From positions 1 through 44,122 of the forward strand of contig CACWHI010000014.1 of assembly GCA_902760595.1 (NCBI GenBank): 44,122 nt of DNA, in the 5' to 3' direction. The position numbers were made by a program, and so were the translations under genes. Below are positions 16,602 to 24,784 of this stretch, piece by piece (position 1 is the stretch's first letter; every line of letters begins with the position of its first letter). The stretch is from an uncultured Eubacteriales bacterium. Lineage in GTDB: Bacteria; Bacillota; Clostridia; Christensenellales; Aristaeellaceae. The notes beneath the pieces are model-generated. The model was not told the origin of the DNA. It saw only the letters and a list, made by a program, of their open reading frames with translations, and did not search any database.

Positions 16602-17264
16602 ATGAAAAAGATCTTTGCAGTATTACTGGTGTTGTCCCTGTCGCTTGTTTCCTTATCGTGCCTGGCGTCGGGATTCGGCTTTGGCGATATGTTCGGCGGT
16701 ACGTCGGTGAAGGTGAACTATCCCAAGGAATTCCGCATCGCCTATGAGATGGAAGACGGGGGACGCTTCGTCCGGGTCTCCCTGGCGCGGGACGCCAAAG
16801 GCAATATCCATTATACCGACAGGGACAGCGAGTGCCTTTTTGTGAAAAGCGGAAAGGGATACAAGTACGCGGTCAGGACCACCAAGGGCTTCGTGCTGAT
16901 GAACAACGACGTCTACAGCTGGAATTATCTCAGGGATAAAACGGACGCGTTCTGGCGTATGGCCGAGCCCTTTGAAGAGTATTCCCTGGGCAAAACGGAG
17001 ATCACCGGCAGCGGCACGGTCGTTGGCAGAAAAACAAAAACCTATACGAATACCTACGGCTTCAGCTATTCGCTGAGCGGCATGGATATGTCCCTGGGGG
17101 AAAGCACCGTTTACGAGATCGACGAGGAGACCGGCATCTGCCTGGCCATGAGCGAAACCAGCGGCAGCAGCATCGGCGGCTACCGCACCAATGATTCCGG
17201 AGCACAGTTCGAGTGCGTTGAGTTTGAAACGACAAATATCACGTTGCCGGAGGTCACGGACTGA
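16602..17264 (+). CDS. Secreted protein of unknown function
   Basis: 220 residues with a signal peptide (hydrophobic core 5-19, cleavage probably after LA at 21-22; C20 is not in a canonical lipobox). The mature part contains many beta-strand-like stretches, such as FRIAYEMEDGGRFVRVSLARD and GYKYAVRTTKGFVLMNND, reminiscent of periplasmic or surface beta-sandwich lipoproteins. ATG start with AAAGGAGCC upstream. Divergent from the XRE regulator, with the palindrome at 16485 between them. No family recognised. Confidence 0.75.
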   Translation: MKKIFAVLLVLSLSLVSLSCLASGFGFGDMFGGTSVKVNYPKEFRIAYEMEDGGRFVRVSLARDAKGNIHYTDRDSECLFVKSGKGYKYAVRTTKGFVLMNNDVYSWNYLRDKTDAFWRMAEPFEEYSLGKTEITGSGTVVGRKTKTYTNTYGFSYSLSGMDMSLGESTVYEIDEETGICLAMSETSGSSIGGYRTNDSGAQFECVEFETTNITLPEVTD

Positions 17265-17298
17265 GGAAAAGTATCATTCCGCATTGACCGCTGGAAAA

Positions 17299-17497
17299 AG
17301 CCTGACAGGCCGGTATTGGATGTGCCTGATTGTATTTACGCCAACAGGGCGGGCGGGCCGGTGTCCCGCCCCTACGGCGCAACCGTTGAAACGTTTATGA
17401 CCTGACGATCAGCAACCGTTTGTCGGAACGGAATAAAGCAATGGTTACCTTGTAGGGGAGGGACACTGGCCCTCCCGCCTTGGTGCGCGTAAACGTT
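17299..17497. repeat. Direct repeat copy 1 (about 200 bp)
   Basis: Begins AGCCTGACAGGCCGGTATTG and contains GGGCGGGC...GCCCCTAC and TTGTAGGGGAGGGACACTGG hairpin-like blocks. It is near-identical to 17608-17805 at an offset of 309 bases. Noncoding. Dispersed elements with TTGTAGGGGCGG blocks are familiar between genes of gut Firmicutes (recollection). The rest of 17265-17607 holds nothing recognised. Confidence 0.8.
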
Positions 17498-17607
17498 GCA
17501 AGACAGATGACGAGATCATTTGCTATCTGAATATAAATTGTATGAAGAAGAACCCACTGTATTCACGTACGAACGTACACATGGCACTCCCATATACCGG
17601 AGGAAAT

Positions 17608-17805
17608 AGCCTGACAGGCCGGTATTGGATGTGCCTGATTGAATTTACGCCAACAGGGCGGGCGGCCCAGTGTGCCGCCCCTACGCCGCAACCGTTGAAG
17701 CATTCCTGACCTGACGATCAGCAGCTGTTTGTCGGAATGGAATAAAGCAATGGTTACCTTGTAGGGGAGGGACACTGGCCCTCCCGCCCTGTTAGCGTAA
17801 ACGCT
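17608..17805. repeat. Direct repeat copy 2 (about 200 bp)
   Basis: Second copy of the element at 17299, with scattered substitutions and the same order of hairpin blocks. A short open frame on the minus strand here shows no protein signal. The gap 17806-17910 holds only a small GTGCCG/CGGCAC hairpin (17815-17835). Confidence 0.8.
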
Positions 17806-17910
17806 GTATGGAACGTGCCGGACGCACATCGGCACGCACGGATAAAACTGAAGTTGCTCTGTCGGGTGAATTATGCTGTTGTTGCTGGGTTACCGGACTA
17901 TCTGCGCGAG

Positions 17911-18123
17911 TTAATGCGATTTCTGCTTGTCCGTCCGGCCTGTCAGATAATCAAGGGATACTTGATAATAATCAGCTAATTGGATTAAAAGGGGCAGAGG
18001 GATGGTCTGATAGCCACGCTCATATCTGCTGTATACTGTCTGCCGGATACCTAACATCTGCGCCAACTGCTCCTGGGAGAGATCGGCGTCTTCCCGCATG
18101 TCGCGCAGTCTCCGGAAATACAC
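17911..18123 (-). CDS. XRE-family transcriptional regulator
   Basis: 70 residues. Helix-turn-helix LRDMREDADLSQEQLAQMLG, then IRQTVYSRYERGYQTIPLP; tail LADYYQVSLDYLTGRTDK is typical of Xre/Cro-like proteins. Start chosen as GTG at 18123, which has GGGAGG eight bases upstream; the GTG at 18132 would overlap its own ribosome site. Divergent from the DUF4230 gene; the shared region has a plus-strand promoter and repeated AAGTACTT-type sites. Confidence 0.87.
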   Translation of the reverse strand: MYFRRLRDMREDADLSQEQLAQMLGIRQTVYSRYERGYQTIPLPLLIQLADYYQVSLDYLTGRTDKQKSH

Positions 18124-18158
18124 GCCGATCACCTCCCTGCCATAGCATCTTAGTCACA

Positions 18159-18230
18159 AAAAGTACTATTGACATTATGACATGAGTTGCATAAAATATT
18201 TCATATAAGTACTTTTAAGTGCTTATCTTA
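18159..18230. promoter_or_regulatory. Promoter and operator-like repeats between XRE gene and DUF4230 gene
   Basis: Plus-strand TTGACA (18169-18174) and TAAAAT (18192-18197), spacer 17, drive the DUF4230 gene. Flanking it are AAAAGTACT (18159-18167) and AAGTACTTTTAAGTGCTT (18206-18223), plus CATTATG palindromes, which may be sites for the adjacent XRE protein (inference). Confidence 0.7.
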
Positions 18231-18294
18231 ATTCCTGATACTTCGATTGCGAACTAAGGTTACTGGTTTTGTATTTGTAGATGGAGATGATAGG

Positions 18295-18885
18295 ATGAGT
18301 AAGATTATAAAAGCTGTGGTTTTATGTATATTGCTTGCAGTCAGTCTATTTTTTATCGCACATTATGTGCTGCCAGAGAAAAATGTTGAATACGATTCCC
18401 GAACAAAAGAGTTTGGATTGAAAAACATTGGACAGTTGGCTACTCAGGTGGGATACTTTACAAATGTGCAAACAATAAGCGCTTCAAGGGATGTTCTTGG
18501 CATTACGGTGCCCTTTACGCAGAGCAGATATATCTATAGTTATGATGGTGTTGTCAAGGCGGGAATTGACTTTGAAAAGGTTGTCGCAACGGTAAATGAT
18601 GAAGAAAAGACAATAACAGTCTCCATGCCCAAGCCTGAAATATTCGATGTTACAGTGGATGAAAACAGCCTGGTAGTTTATGATGAAACCAAAAATGTAT
18701 TTACGCCATTAAAACTGAATGACATAAAAGAGTCGTCACTCACAATGAAAAAAGAGGCACAAGAAAAAGCTATGCAATATGGCATATTGAATAATGCGCA
18801 AAGTAATGCGGAGATGCTGATAACAGGTTTTTTGGCCAGCTCATATACACAAGACTATAAAATTGTGTTTACGGTTCAAGAATAA
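18295..18885 (+). CDS. DUF4230 domain-containing membrane-anchored protein
   Basis: 196 residues. One N-terminal membrane segment (about 5-23), then the DUF4230 domain with the characteristic YIYSYDGVVKAGIDFEKVV and ITVSMPKPEIFDVTVDENS stretches. DUF4230 proteins are extracytoplasmic with no assigned activity. Start is the ATG at 18295, with GGAG eight bases upstream. Base composition is markedly more AT-rich than neighbouring genes, suggesting recent acquisition. Followed after 15 bases by a tiny membrane peptide. Confidence 0.88.
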   Translation: MSKIIKAVVLCILLAVSLFFIAHYVLPEKNVEYDSRTKEFGLKNIGQLATQVGYFTNVQTISASRDVLGITVPFTQSRYIYSYDGVVKAGIDFEKVVATVNDEEKTITVSMPKPEIFDVTVDENSLVVYDETKNVFTPLKLNDIKESSLTMKKEAQEKAMQYGILNNAQSNAEMLITGFLASSYTQDYKIVFTVQE

Positions 18886-18900
18886 TAGGGGAGTAGCAAA

Positions 18901-19008
18901 ATGAGCAGAAGAATGAAAAATAAGGCCAAAAAGGTATTCATGATCATTGCGGGAGTGATTATCCTGTTGATTGTGCTTTTATACGGCTATCTTCTTGTTA
19001 CAGCTTGA
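18901..19008 (+). CDS. 35-residue single-helix membrane peptide
   Basis: ATG at 18901, preceded by GGGGAG at seven bases, reads 35 codons to TGA. A basic N-terminus (SRRMKNKAKK) precedes one hydrophobic helix (VFMIIAGVIILLIVLLYGYLL). It shares the AT-rich composition of the DUF4230 gene and probably its transcript. Function unknown; the size fits regulatory or subunit-like small membrane proteins. Confidence 0.7.
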   Translation: MSRRMKNKAKKVFMIIAGVIILLIVLLYGYLLVTA

Positions 19009-19045
19009 AGCAATTGATTCACGGTTTTTGAACAGTCATGAGAGA

Positions 19046-19068
19046 CATTCCTCGCCCCGCGAGGAATG
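19046..19068. repeat. Perfect 10-bp hairpin after the DUF4230 islet
   Basis: CATTCCTCGC-CCC-GCGAGGAATG. No T-run follows on either strand, so it is not a classic terminator; it may protect the 3' end or be a small repeat element. Confidence 0.55.
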
Positions 19069-19086
19069 CCGGCACTCAGACTATAA

Positions 19087-19125
19087 TTACTTCCTACTTC
19101 CTACTTCCTACCTCCTACCTTCACC
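19087..19125. repeat. ACTTCCTA tandem units (locus B)
   Basis: Several tandem copies of the 7-mer ACTTCCT or a close variant, matching the right arm of locus A (3592-3612). Only one arm is present here. The remainder of 19009-19161 shows no gene. Confidence 0.65.
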
Positions 19126-19161
19126 CTTCCCCCTCCACACTCCCCCCTTCTTGTAAACCCT

Positions 19162-19226
19162 CGCCTCCGCATCTTGCCAAAACCCCTGAAATCATGTAAA
19201 ATACCGGGTGCGGAGGCGTTTTTTTT
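19162..19226 (+). terminator. Terminator with the metG promoter in its loop
   Basis: CGCCTCCGCA (19162-19171) pairs perfectly with TGCGGAGGCG (19209-19218), followed by eight T residues (19219-19226). The long loop contains TTGCCA (19174-19179) and TAAAAT (19197-19202), spacer 17, a good promoter for metG. RNA arriving from upstream can fold the stem; RNA started inside the loop has only the second arm. Confidence 0.7.
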
Positions 19227-19312
19227 GTGCAAAGAGCGCCGGAGACATTGACGGACGGGCTTGATGGGGCGAAAGCGTACAGATAAGCCTCGGAGAAAGG
19301 ACGCGGATCACC

Positions 19313-21319
19313 ATGCAGGAGAAAAAGACCTTTTATATCACAACGCCGATTTACTACCCCAGCGGCAATATGCACATCGGGCATACCTACACCACCGTCG
19401 CGGCGGATACGATGACCCGGTTCAAGAAGCTGACGGGGTATGAGACTTATTTCCTGACCGGCACGGACGAGCACGGCCAGAAGATCGAAAAGAAGGCCGC
19501 GGAAGCGGGCGTCACGCCGATCCAGTATGTGGATAAGATCGTGGCCGAGACCAAGGAGCTGTGGAAGCTCATGGACATCGAGAACGACGACTTCATCCGC
19601 ACCACCGAGGATCGGCACGTGAAGGTCGTGCAGAAGATCTTCAAGCAGTTCTACGACCAGGGCGACATCTACAAGGCCGAGTACGAGGGCATGTACTGCA
19701 CGCCCTGCGAGAGCTTCTGGACTGCCACCCAGCTGGTGGACAAGGACGGCGTCAAGGTCTGCCCGGACTGCGGCCGCCCCTGCCAGCCCATGAAGGAGGA
19801 AAGCTATTTCTTCCGCATGAGCAAGTACCAGGACTGGATGATCGACTATATCGAGCAGCACCCGGATTTCATCCAGCCCGCGGCCCGCGCCAACGAGATG
19901 ATCAACAACTTCCTGAAGCCCGGCCTGCAGGACCTGTGTGTCAGCCGCACCAGCGTCAAGTGGGGCATCCCCGTGGACTTTGACCCCAAGCACACCGTGT
20001 ACGTGTGGATCGACGCGCTCTCCAACTACATCACCGCCCTGGGCTACGGCACCGACCACGACGAGCTGTTCAAAAAGTTCTGGCCGGCGGACGTGCACCT
20101 GGTCGGCAAGGAGATCGTGCGCTTCCACACCATCTACTGGCCCATCATGCTGCACGCGCTGGGGCTGCCCCTGCCCAAGCAGGTGTTCGGCCACGGCTGG
20201 CTGCTGTTCGGCACGGACAAGATGAGCAAATCCAAGGGCAATATCGTCTACCCCGGCCCCATCGTGGCGCGCTACGGCGTGGACGCCCTGCGCTATTACC
20301 TGATGCGCGAAATGCCCTTCGGCGCGGACGGCAACTATACCAACGAGAGCTTCCTGACCCGCGTGAACGCCGACCTGGCCAACGACCTGGGCAACCTGGT
20401 CAGCCGCACGGTGGCGATGATCGAAAAGTATTTCGACGGCGTGCTGCCCGCCTGGGATGACGCCGGCTTCGTCGAGGAAGAGGACAAGCCCCTGCAGGAT
20501 CACTGTGCCCAGCTGCCCACGCTGGTGGAGGCGCAGATGGACAAGCTGCAGTTCAGCCAGGCCCTGACCGAGATCTGGAAGGTCATCGGCGAGTGCAACA
20601 AGTACATCGACCTGACCCAGCCCTGGATCCTGGGCAAGGATCCGGAAAAGAAGGCGCGCCTGGCCGACGTGCTGCTGACCCTGGCGGAGTGCGTGCGCTT
20701 CGTGGGCGTGCTGGTCGGGCCCTTCATGCCCAAGACCCCCGCCCGCATCTTTGAGCAGCTGGGCCTGACGGACGACAGCCTCAAGACCTGGGAGAGCCTG
20801 GACGGCTTCGGCAAGCTGCCTGCCGGCCTGAAAGTGAAGAAGGGCGAGGCCCTCTTCCCGCGCATCGACATCAAGAAGGACCTGGAGCTGCTGGCCGGCA
20901 GCGCGGACGCCCCCGCCAAGGCCCCTGAGAAGAAGCCTGAGCCGAAGAAGGAAGCGCCGAAGGAAGAAAAGCCCGTCACCGAGATCGGGATCGAGGACTT
21001 TGAAAAGATCCAGCTGCGCACCGCGAAGGTCATCGCCTGCGAGAAGGTGAAGAAGAGCGAGAAGCTGCTGCGCTTCACCCTGGACCTGGGCAACGGCGAG
21101 CCCCGCACCGTGTTCTCCGGCATCGCCAAGGCCTACACGGAGCCGGAACAGCTGGTCGGCAAAACGCTGATCCTGCTGGCCAATCTCAAGCCGCGCAAGA
21201 TGATGGGCGAGCTCTCCCAGGGCATGCTCCTGTCCGCCCTGGACGATGCCACCGGCACCCTGCGCCTGCTGACAGTGGATCAGCCGGACGACGTGAAGCC
21301 CGGGAGCGAAGTGGGCTGA
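19313..21319 (+). CDS. metG: Methionine--tRNA ligase
   Basis: 668 residues. Charges tRNA-Met in the cytosol. Class I motifs HIGH (21-24) and KMSKS (303-307); zinc-knuckle cysteines C129, C132, C150 and C153. After a Lys/Glu/Pro-rich linker (about 540-560), a C-terminal OB-fold tRNA-binding domain is present (IQLRTAKVIACEKVKKSEKL, then MLLSALD). ATG at 19313 with AAAGGA about eleven bases upstream. No T-box leader was seen. Confidence 0.98.
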   Translation: MQEKKTFYITTPIYYPSGNMHIGHTYTTVAADTMTRFKKLTGYETYFLTGTDEHGQKIEKKAAEAGVTPIQYVDKIVAETKELWKLMDIENDDFIRTTEDRHVKVVQKIFKQFYDQGDIYKAEYEGMYCTPCESFWTATQLVDKDGVKVCPDCGRPCQPMKEESYFFRMSKYQDWMIDYIEQHPDFIQPAARANEMINNFLKPGLQDLCVSRTSVKWGIPVDFDPKHTVYVWIDALSNYITALGYGTDHDELFKKFWPADVHLVGKEIVRFHTIYWPIMLHALGLPLPKQVFGHGWLLFGTDKMSKSKGNIVYPGPIVARYGVDALRYYLMREMPFGADGNYTNESFLTRVNADLANDLGNLVSRTVAMIEKYFDGVLPAWDDAGFVEEEDKPLQDHCAQLPTLVEAQMDKLQFSQALTEIWKVIGECNKYIDLTQPWILGKDPEKKARLADVLLTLAECVRFVGVLVGPFMPKTPARIFEQLGLTDDSLKTWESLDGFGKLPAGLKVKKGEALFPRIDIKKDLELLAGSADAPAKAPEKKPEPKKEAPKEEKPVTEIGIEDFEKIQLRTAKVIACEKVKKSEKLLRFTLDLGNGEPRTVFSGIAKAYTEPEQLVGKTLILLANLKPRKMMGELSQGMLLSALDDATGTLRLLTVDQPDDVKPGSEVG

Positions 21320-21348
21320 ACAGAGTGAAATGTGGAGAGCGGAGTGAG

Positions 21349-21410
21349 GAATCTGTTCTGCAGCTCGACGATGAACGAATAAGGTTCAGCTGCAGGCATT
21401 CGAAAGATTC
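21349..21410. repeat. 62-bp imperfect inverted repeat
   Basis: Outer GAATCT/AGATTC, middle CTGCAGCT/AGCTGCAG (21358-21365 with 21388-21395), inner GAAC/GTTC. It could be a weak terminator for metG or a mobile hairpin element; no T-run follows. Confidence 0.5.
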
Positions 21411-21443
21411 ATGATCATCATCAAAAATGGGAGGAAGGTATCT

Positions 21444-22304
21444 ATGAAAAAAACAGCGGTACTTCTTCTGCTGCTCGTATTGCTCCTGTCGCTGTGCGTT
21501 TCGGCGTCGGCGGCGAACCTGAACACGTATTTTACGGCGACGTTCAGCGCCTCGCCCAAGTTCTACACCGGCCCGGGCACCAACTACCTGCGCGCCAACA
21601 ACGGCAAGGCCCAGTACGGCGGCGGCGGGCAGGCCCGTGTGTACGGCTATGAGGGCAGCTGGCTGCTGGTGGGCTACCAGACCGGCTCCGGCAACTACCG
21701 CATCGGCTATTTCCAGGACAGCTACCTGGCCAAGATGAAGGCGAAGGACGGCTATGACCTGCGGCCCCTGTACTTTGAGTACCGGTCCGGCTGGGTCAAC
21801 ACGGACGTCGATATCACGGACGACCCCATCATCAAGAACGAGCCCTTCGGTTCCCTCGCCTCCGGGCAGGCCTGCACCTACCTGGCCAGCTATGACGACC
21901 GGTGGGCCTATATCGAGGTCACCATGTCCGACAGCAACCGCAAAGCCCGCGGCTTCGTGCCCCTGAGCGCGGTCTCCTTCTCCTACTGGTCTCCTACCGC
22001 CGCGCCGGTCAACCCGAATCCGCCCTCCGGCGGCAACGCCGGCTTCTACACCGCGGGCGTATGGGCGACCGCCAGCGCGCAGATGGAAACCTATTCCGGC
22101 CCCGGCACCTATTACACGCCTACGGGCAGCTATTTCATGCAGAACCAAGCCATCTACTGCTTGGCCAAGCACTACGATTCGTCCAGCCGCGGCTGGTGGG
22201 TGCTCTGCCGCATGTTTGACGGCGTCGGCGCGCAGTATGTCTGGGCGAGCGCCAACAGCTTCTACAACACGACCTGGCTGCTGAACCAGCTGGCGCAGGA
22301 TTGA
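21444..22304 (+). CDS. Secreted protein with SH3b-like repeats
   Basis: 286 residues. Signal peptide cleaved near ASA-A (21-24). Three SH3b-like units can be traced: about 30-92 (ASPKFYTGPGTNYL, then WLLVGYQ and IGYF), about 115-175 (VDITDDPIIKNEPFGSL, then WAYIEV and GFVPLSAV) and about 205-275 (METYSGPGTYYTPTG, then GWWVLCR and VWASANSF). A short Pro/Asn/Gly linker precedes the last unit. Such domains usually bind cell wall; no catalytic domain is present. GGGAGGAAGG lies just upstream of the ATG. Confidence 0.82.
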   Translation: MKKTAVLLLLLVLLLSLCVSASAANLNTYFTATFSASPKFYTGPGTNYLRANNGKAQYGGGGQARVYGYEGSWLLVGYQTGSGNYRIGYFQDSYLAKMKAKDGYDLRPLYFEYRSGWVNTDVDITDDPIIKNEPFGSLASGQACTYLASYDDRWAYIEVTMSDSNRKARGFVPLSAVSFSYWSPTAAPVNPNPPSGGNAGFYTAGVWATASAQMETYSGPGTYYTPTGSYFMQNQAIYCLAKHYDSSSRGWWVLCRMFDGVGAQYVWASANSFYNTTWLLNQLAQD

Positions 22305-22346
22305 TCCTGTCAGCTTCCGGTGAACAGGCAGATTTCGGAATCGCTA

Positions 22347-22375
22347 TTGACAGCGTTCTTATCTCCAGGTATAAT
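22347..22375 (+). promoter_or_regulatory. metK promoter
   Basis: TTGACA (22347-22352) and TATAAT (22370-22375), both perfect, spacer 17, just upstream of the SAM riboswitch. Confidence 0.92.
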
Positions 22376-22390
22376 AAACTTAACTGAATA

Positions 22391-22495
22391 CCTTATCCAG
22401 AGCGGCTGAGGGACTGGCCCGATGAAGCCCGGCAACCGGCGGGAGACCGCAAGGTGCTAATTCCAGCAGCGCGGCACCCGCGCTGGCAGATAAGG
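22391..22495 (+). promoter_or_regulatory. SAM-I riboswitch (S-box) aptamer
   Basis: P1 is CCTTATC/GATAAGG (22391-22397 with 22489-22495). The conserved AGAGCGGCTGAGGGA, CCCGATGAAGCCCGGCAACC and AAGGTGCTAATTCC blocks are present in order. It binds S-adenosylmethionine and, when occupied, favours the downstream terminator, closing a feedback loop on metK. Confidence 0.97.
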
Positions 22496-22517
22496 AGAAT
22501 CACCACTGCAATGATGA

Positions 22518-22546
22518 GCGCCTGTCTGTACCGACAGGCGCTTTTA
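22518..22546 (+). terminator. Riboswitch expression-platform terminator
   Basis: Stem GCGCCTGTC/GACAGGCGC (22518-22526 with 22533-22541), then TTTTAT. It stands between the aptamer and metK. Confidence 0.92.
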
Positions 22547-22604
22547 TACTGAGGGTATTCAGAATATCGTAAGAGGCGGAACGCCTCGGAAAGGACCCGT
22601 ATCC

Positions 22605-23783
22605 ATGCGCACACTCTTTACCTCTGAATCCGTCACCGAAGGACATCCTGACAAGATCTGCGACCAGATCTCGGACGCCATCCTGGACGAGATCCTGCGC
22701 CAGGACAAGAACGCCCACGTCGCCTGCGAGACCTGCGCCACCACCGGCCTGGTGCTGGTGATGGGCGAGCTGACTACCACCGGCTATGTCAATATCCAGG
22801 ACGTGGTCCGCGACGTGGTCATGGACATCGGCTACGACCGTGCCAAGAAGGGCTTTGACGGCGCGTCCTGCGCGGTTCTGGTCGCGCTGCACGACCAGTC
22901 GCCGGACATTGCCCAGGGCGTCAACGACGCCATCGAAAAGCGCGGCAGCGACGACAAGGAGACCGGCGCGGGCGACCAGGGCATGATGTTCGGCTTCGCC
23001 TGCGACGAGACGCCCGAAATGATGCCCATGCCCATCGCCCTGGCCCACCGCCTGACCCGCCAGCTGGCAAAGGTGCGCAAGTCCGGCGAATGCCCCTACC
23101 TGCGGCCGGATGGCAAGGCGCAGGTGACCGTCATCTATGAGGACGGCCGGCCCGTGGGCATCGATACCATCGTCATCTCCACTCAGCACGAGGAGCACGC
23201 CACCCAGGACCAGATCCGGCAGGATATGATCGAAAAGGTCGTCAAGCCGGTGATCCCCGCCGAGCTGCTCTCGGATGAGACCCGCTACTTCGTCAACCCC
23301 ACCGGGCGCTTCGTGATCGGCGGCCCCGCCGGCGACAGCGGCCTGACCGGACGCAAGATCATCGTGGATACCTACGGCGGCTACGCGCCCCACGGCGGCG
23401 GCGCCTTCTCCGGCAAGGACCCCACCAAGGTGGACCGTTCCGCCGCCTATGCAGCGCGCCATGCCGCCAAGAACGTGGTGGCCGCCGGCCTCGCGAAGAA
23501 GTGCCAGGTGGCCCTGGCCTACGCCATCGGCGTCGCGCACCCCGTGTCCTTCACGGTGGATACCTTCGGTACCGGCGTGATGGATGATGAGAAGCTCTCC
23601 GCCATCGTGCGCGATACCTTCGATATGCGCCCCGACGCCATCATCGAGCGCCTGGACCTGCGCCGCCCCATCTACCGTCAGACCGCCGCCTACGGCCATT
23701 TCGGCCGCACCGACGTGGACCTGCCCTGGGAGCACACGGACTATGTGGACGTGCTGAAGAAAAAGGCCGAAGCGATGAAATAA
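22605..23783 (+). CDS. metK: S-adenosylmethionine synthetase
   Basis: 392 residues, full length. Makes SAM from methionine and ATP. Conserved segments: [19 protein letters not shown] at the N-terminus, [12 protein letters not shown] (methionine/ATP site), and [19 protein letters not shown]. Translation starts at the ATG after GGAAAGGA. Controlled by the SAM-I riboswitch directly upstream, and followed by a strong terminator at 23853. Confidence 0.98.
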   Translation: MRTLFTSESVTEGHPDKICDQISDAILDEILRQDKNAHVACETCATTGLVLVMGELTTTGYVNIQDVVRDVVMDIGYDRAKKGFDGASCAVLVALHDQSPDIAQGVNDAIEKRGSDDKETGAGDQGMMFGFACDETPEMMPMPIALAHRLTRQLAKVRKSGECPYLRPDGKAQVTVIYEDGRPVGIDTIVISTQHEEHATQDQIRQDMIEKVVKPVIPAELLSDETRYFVNPTGRFVIGGPAGDSGLTGRKIIVDTYGGYAPHGGGAFSGKDPTKVDRSAAYAARHAAKNVVAAGLAKKCQVALAYAIGVAHPVSFTVDTFGTGVMDDEKLSAIVRDTFDMRPDAIIERLDLRRPIYRQTAAYGHFGRTDVDLPWEHTDYVDVLKKKAEAMK

Positions 23784-23796
23784 CGGGGACGATGCA

Positions 23797-23962
23797 AGGG
23801 GCTGTTGCACATCAGAGTGAACAGCCCTCATCCGCTTCGCATTCGCTCAGCACCTTCCCCCGAGATCGGGGGAAGGCTTTTAGTATACGGCATCATCAGT
23901 TCATCGGATCACGGAGCCGCGAAAGGAGAGGGGCTGTGCACGATGATGTGCAGCAGCCCCAA
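23797..23962. repeat. Paired homologous hairpins in inverted orientation with a terminator between
   Basis: GGGCTGTT(G)CAC...GTGAACAGCCC (23799-23827) on the plus strand and its near-copy on the minus strand (23930-23960) face each other. Between them CCTTCCCCC-GAGATC-GGGGGAAGG (23853-23876) plus CTTTTAG makes a good metK terminator. The minus-strand hairpin probably ends the sugar operon. The symmetry suggests a small mobile-type intergenic element. Confidence 0.65.
23853..23882 (+). terminator. metK terminator
   Basis: Nine-bp stem CCTTCCCCC/GGGGGAAGG, loop GAGATC, followed by CTTTTAG. Confidence 0.8.
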
Positions 23963-23968
23963 ACTATT

Positions 23969-24784
23969 TCAGCTTTTTTTGATCAGGTTTTCCACGGCGG
24001 ATACCCAGGCGTGCTGGGGGTCGTTGGTGCGGCAGAAGCCCTGGTGGTCGCCGGCCATGAGCCAGAGAAAATACGTGTTGTAGCCGGGGGCGGAGACGGT
24101 GGTGTGGTAGCCGAAGGGGAATTCCACCAGCTCGTCGTTCTTCACCCGATAGGCCTCGTCCACGGAGCCGTCCGATGTGTACAGGCACTGCACGCCGAAG
24201 CCCTGCTGGGGATCGAACAGGAAGTAATAGATCTCCTCCGCGACGCACTCGGCGGGCATGTTGTCCACGTCGTGCTTGTGCGGCGGGAAGCCGGCCCAGT
24301 TGCCCGGGGTCACGTAGGCTTCGCCGATGGTCAGCTTTTTCGCGTGGGTCGTGCCGTCCACGATGAAGGAGGTGTCGCGCTCCCAGGGCTTGACGCCGAG
24401 GCGGCTGATGCGCACGTCCGCCTGCCGGATGGCCTGGGGCTCCGTATCCACGTCGATCGGCGTCGCGCATACGGCGATCTTCACCTTGAATTCGCTGCGG
24501 ATCTCCACCTTCGTGCGGCGTCCGGCGTAGAAGCATTCCGCCTTGGGATTGGCGAACACGTTGGTGCGCACGCCCAGCTTGCCATAGTCCTTTCCGTTGG
24601 CGGTGAAGCAGGCGCTGCCGCCGAGGATCACGAAGGCGACCTCGCGCTCGCCCGTCTCAAACACCTGATGCCCGTCATAGCCCAGCTCGATGATGCCGAA
24701 CTCCAGGTTCTTCAGGCTGCATTTGCCGATCTCACACAGGGGGGTATAGCCTTCCGCGGGGACGTAGGTCTTTTTGTAGTTCAT
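23969..24784 (-). CDS. iolB: IolB/KduI-family isomerase (5-deoxy-glucuronate isomerase-like)
   Basis: 271 residues, double-cupin IolB family. In inositol catabolism IolB converts 5-deoxy-glucuronate to 2-deoxy-5-keto-gluconate. The metal-binding pattern is visible in GFPPHKHD, followed by EEIYYFLFDP and a late FPFGYHTTVSAPGYNTYFLW segment, all typical of IolB. The ATG at 24784 overlaps the etfA stop as ATGA, so translation is coupled. Last gene of a nine-gene operon lacking the inositol dehydrogenase and dehydratase genes, so the true substrate may differ. Confidence 0.88.
   Translation of the reverse strand: MNYKKTYVPAEGYTPLCEIGKCSLKNLEFGIIELGYDGHQVFETGEREVAFVILGGSACFTANGKDYGKLGVRTNVFANPKAECFYAGRRTKVEIRSEFKVKIAVCATPIDVDTEPQAIRQADVRISRLGVKPWERDTSFIVDGTTHAKKLTIGEAYVTPGNWAGFPPHKHDVDNMPAECVAEEIYYFLFDPQQGFGVQCLYTSDGSVDEAYRVKNDELVEFPFGYHTTVSAPGYNTYFLWLMAGDHQGFCRTNDPQHAWVSAVENLIKKS

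Noticed and set aside
17299-17805. CRISPR array or IS element
   Set aside because: Only two copies, about 200 bp each, with no spacer pattern, no terminal inverted repeats and no transposase.
17563-17835. A 90-codon minus-strand frame in the direct repeat
   Set aside because: Lies inside a noncoding repeated element, no ribosome site, and its equivalent is not preserved in the other copy.
19219-19312. T-box leader before metG
   Set aside because: No T-box sequence, specifier loop or antiterminator was found; a simple promoter and terminator explain the region.
22391-22546. Novel structured RNA before metK
   Set aside because: It matches the known SAM-I riboswitch with its terminator.
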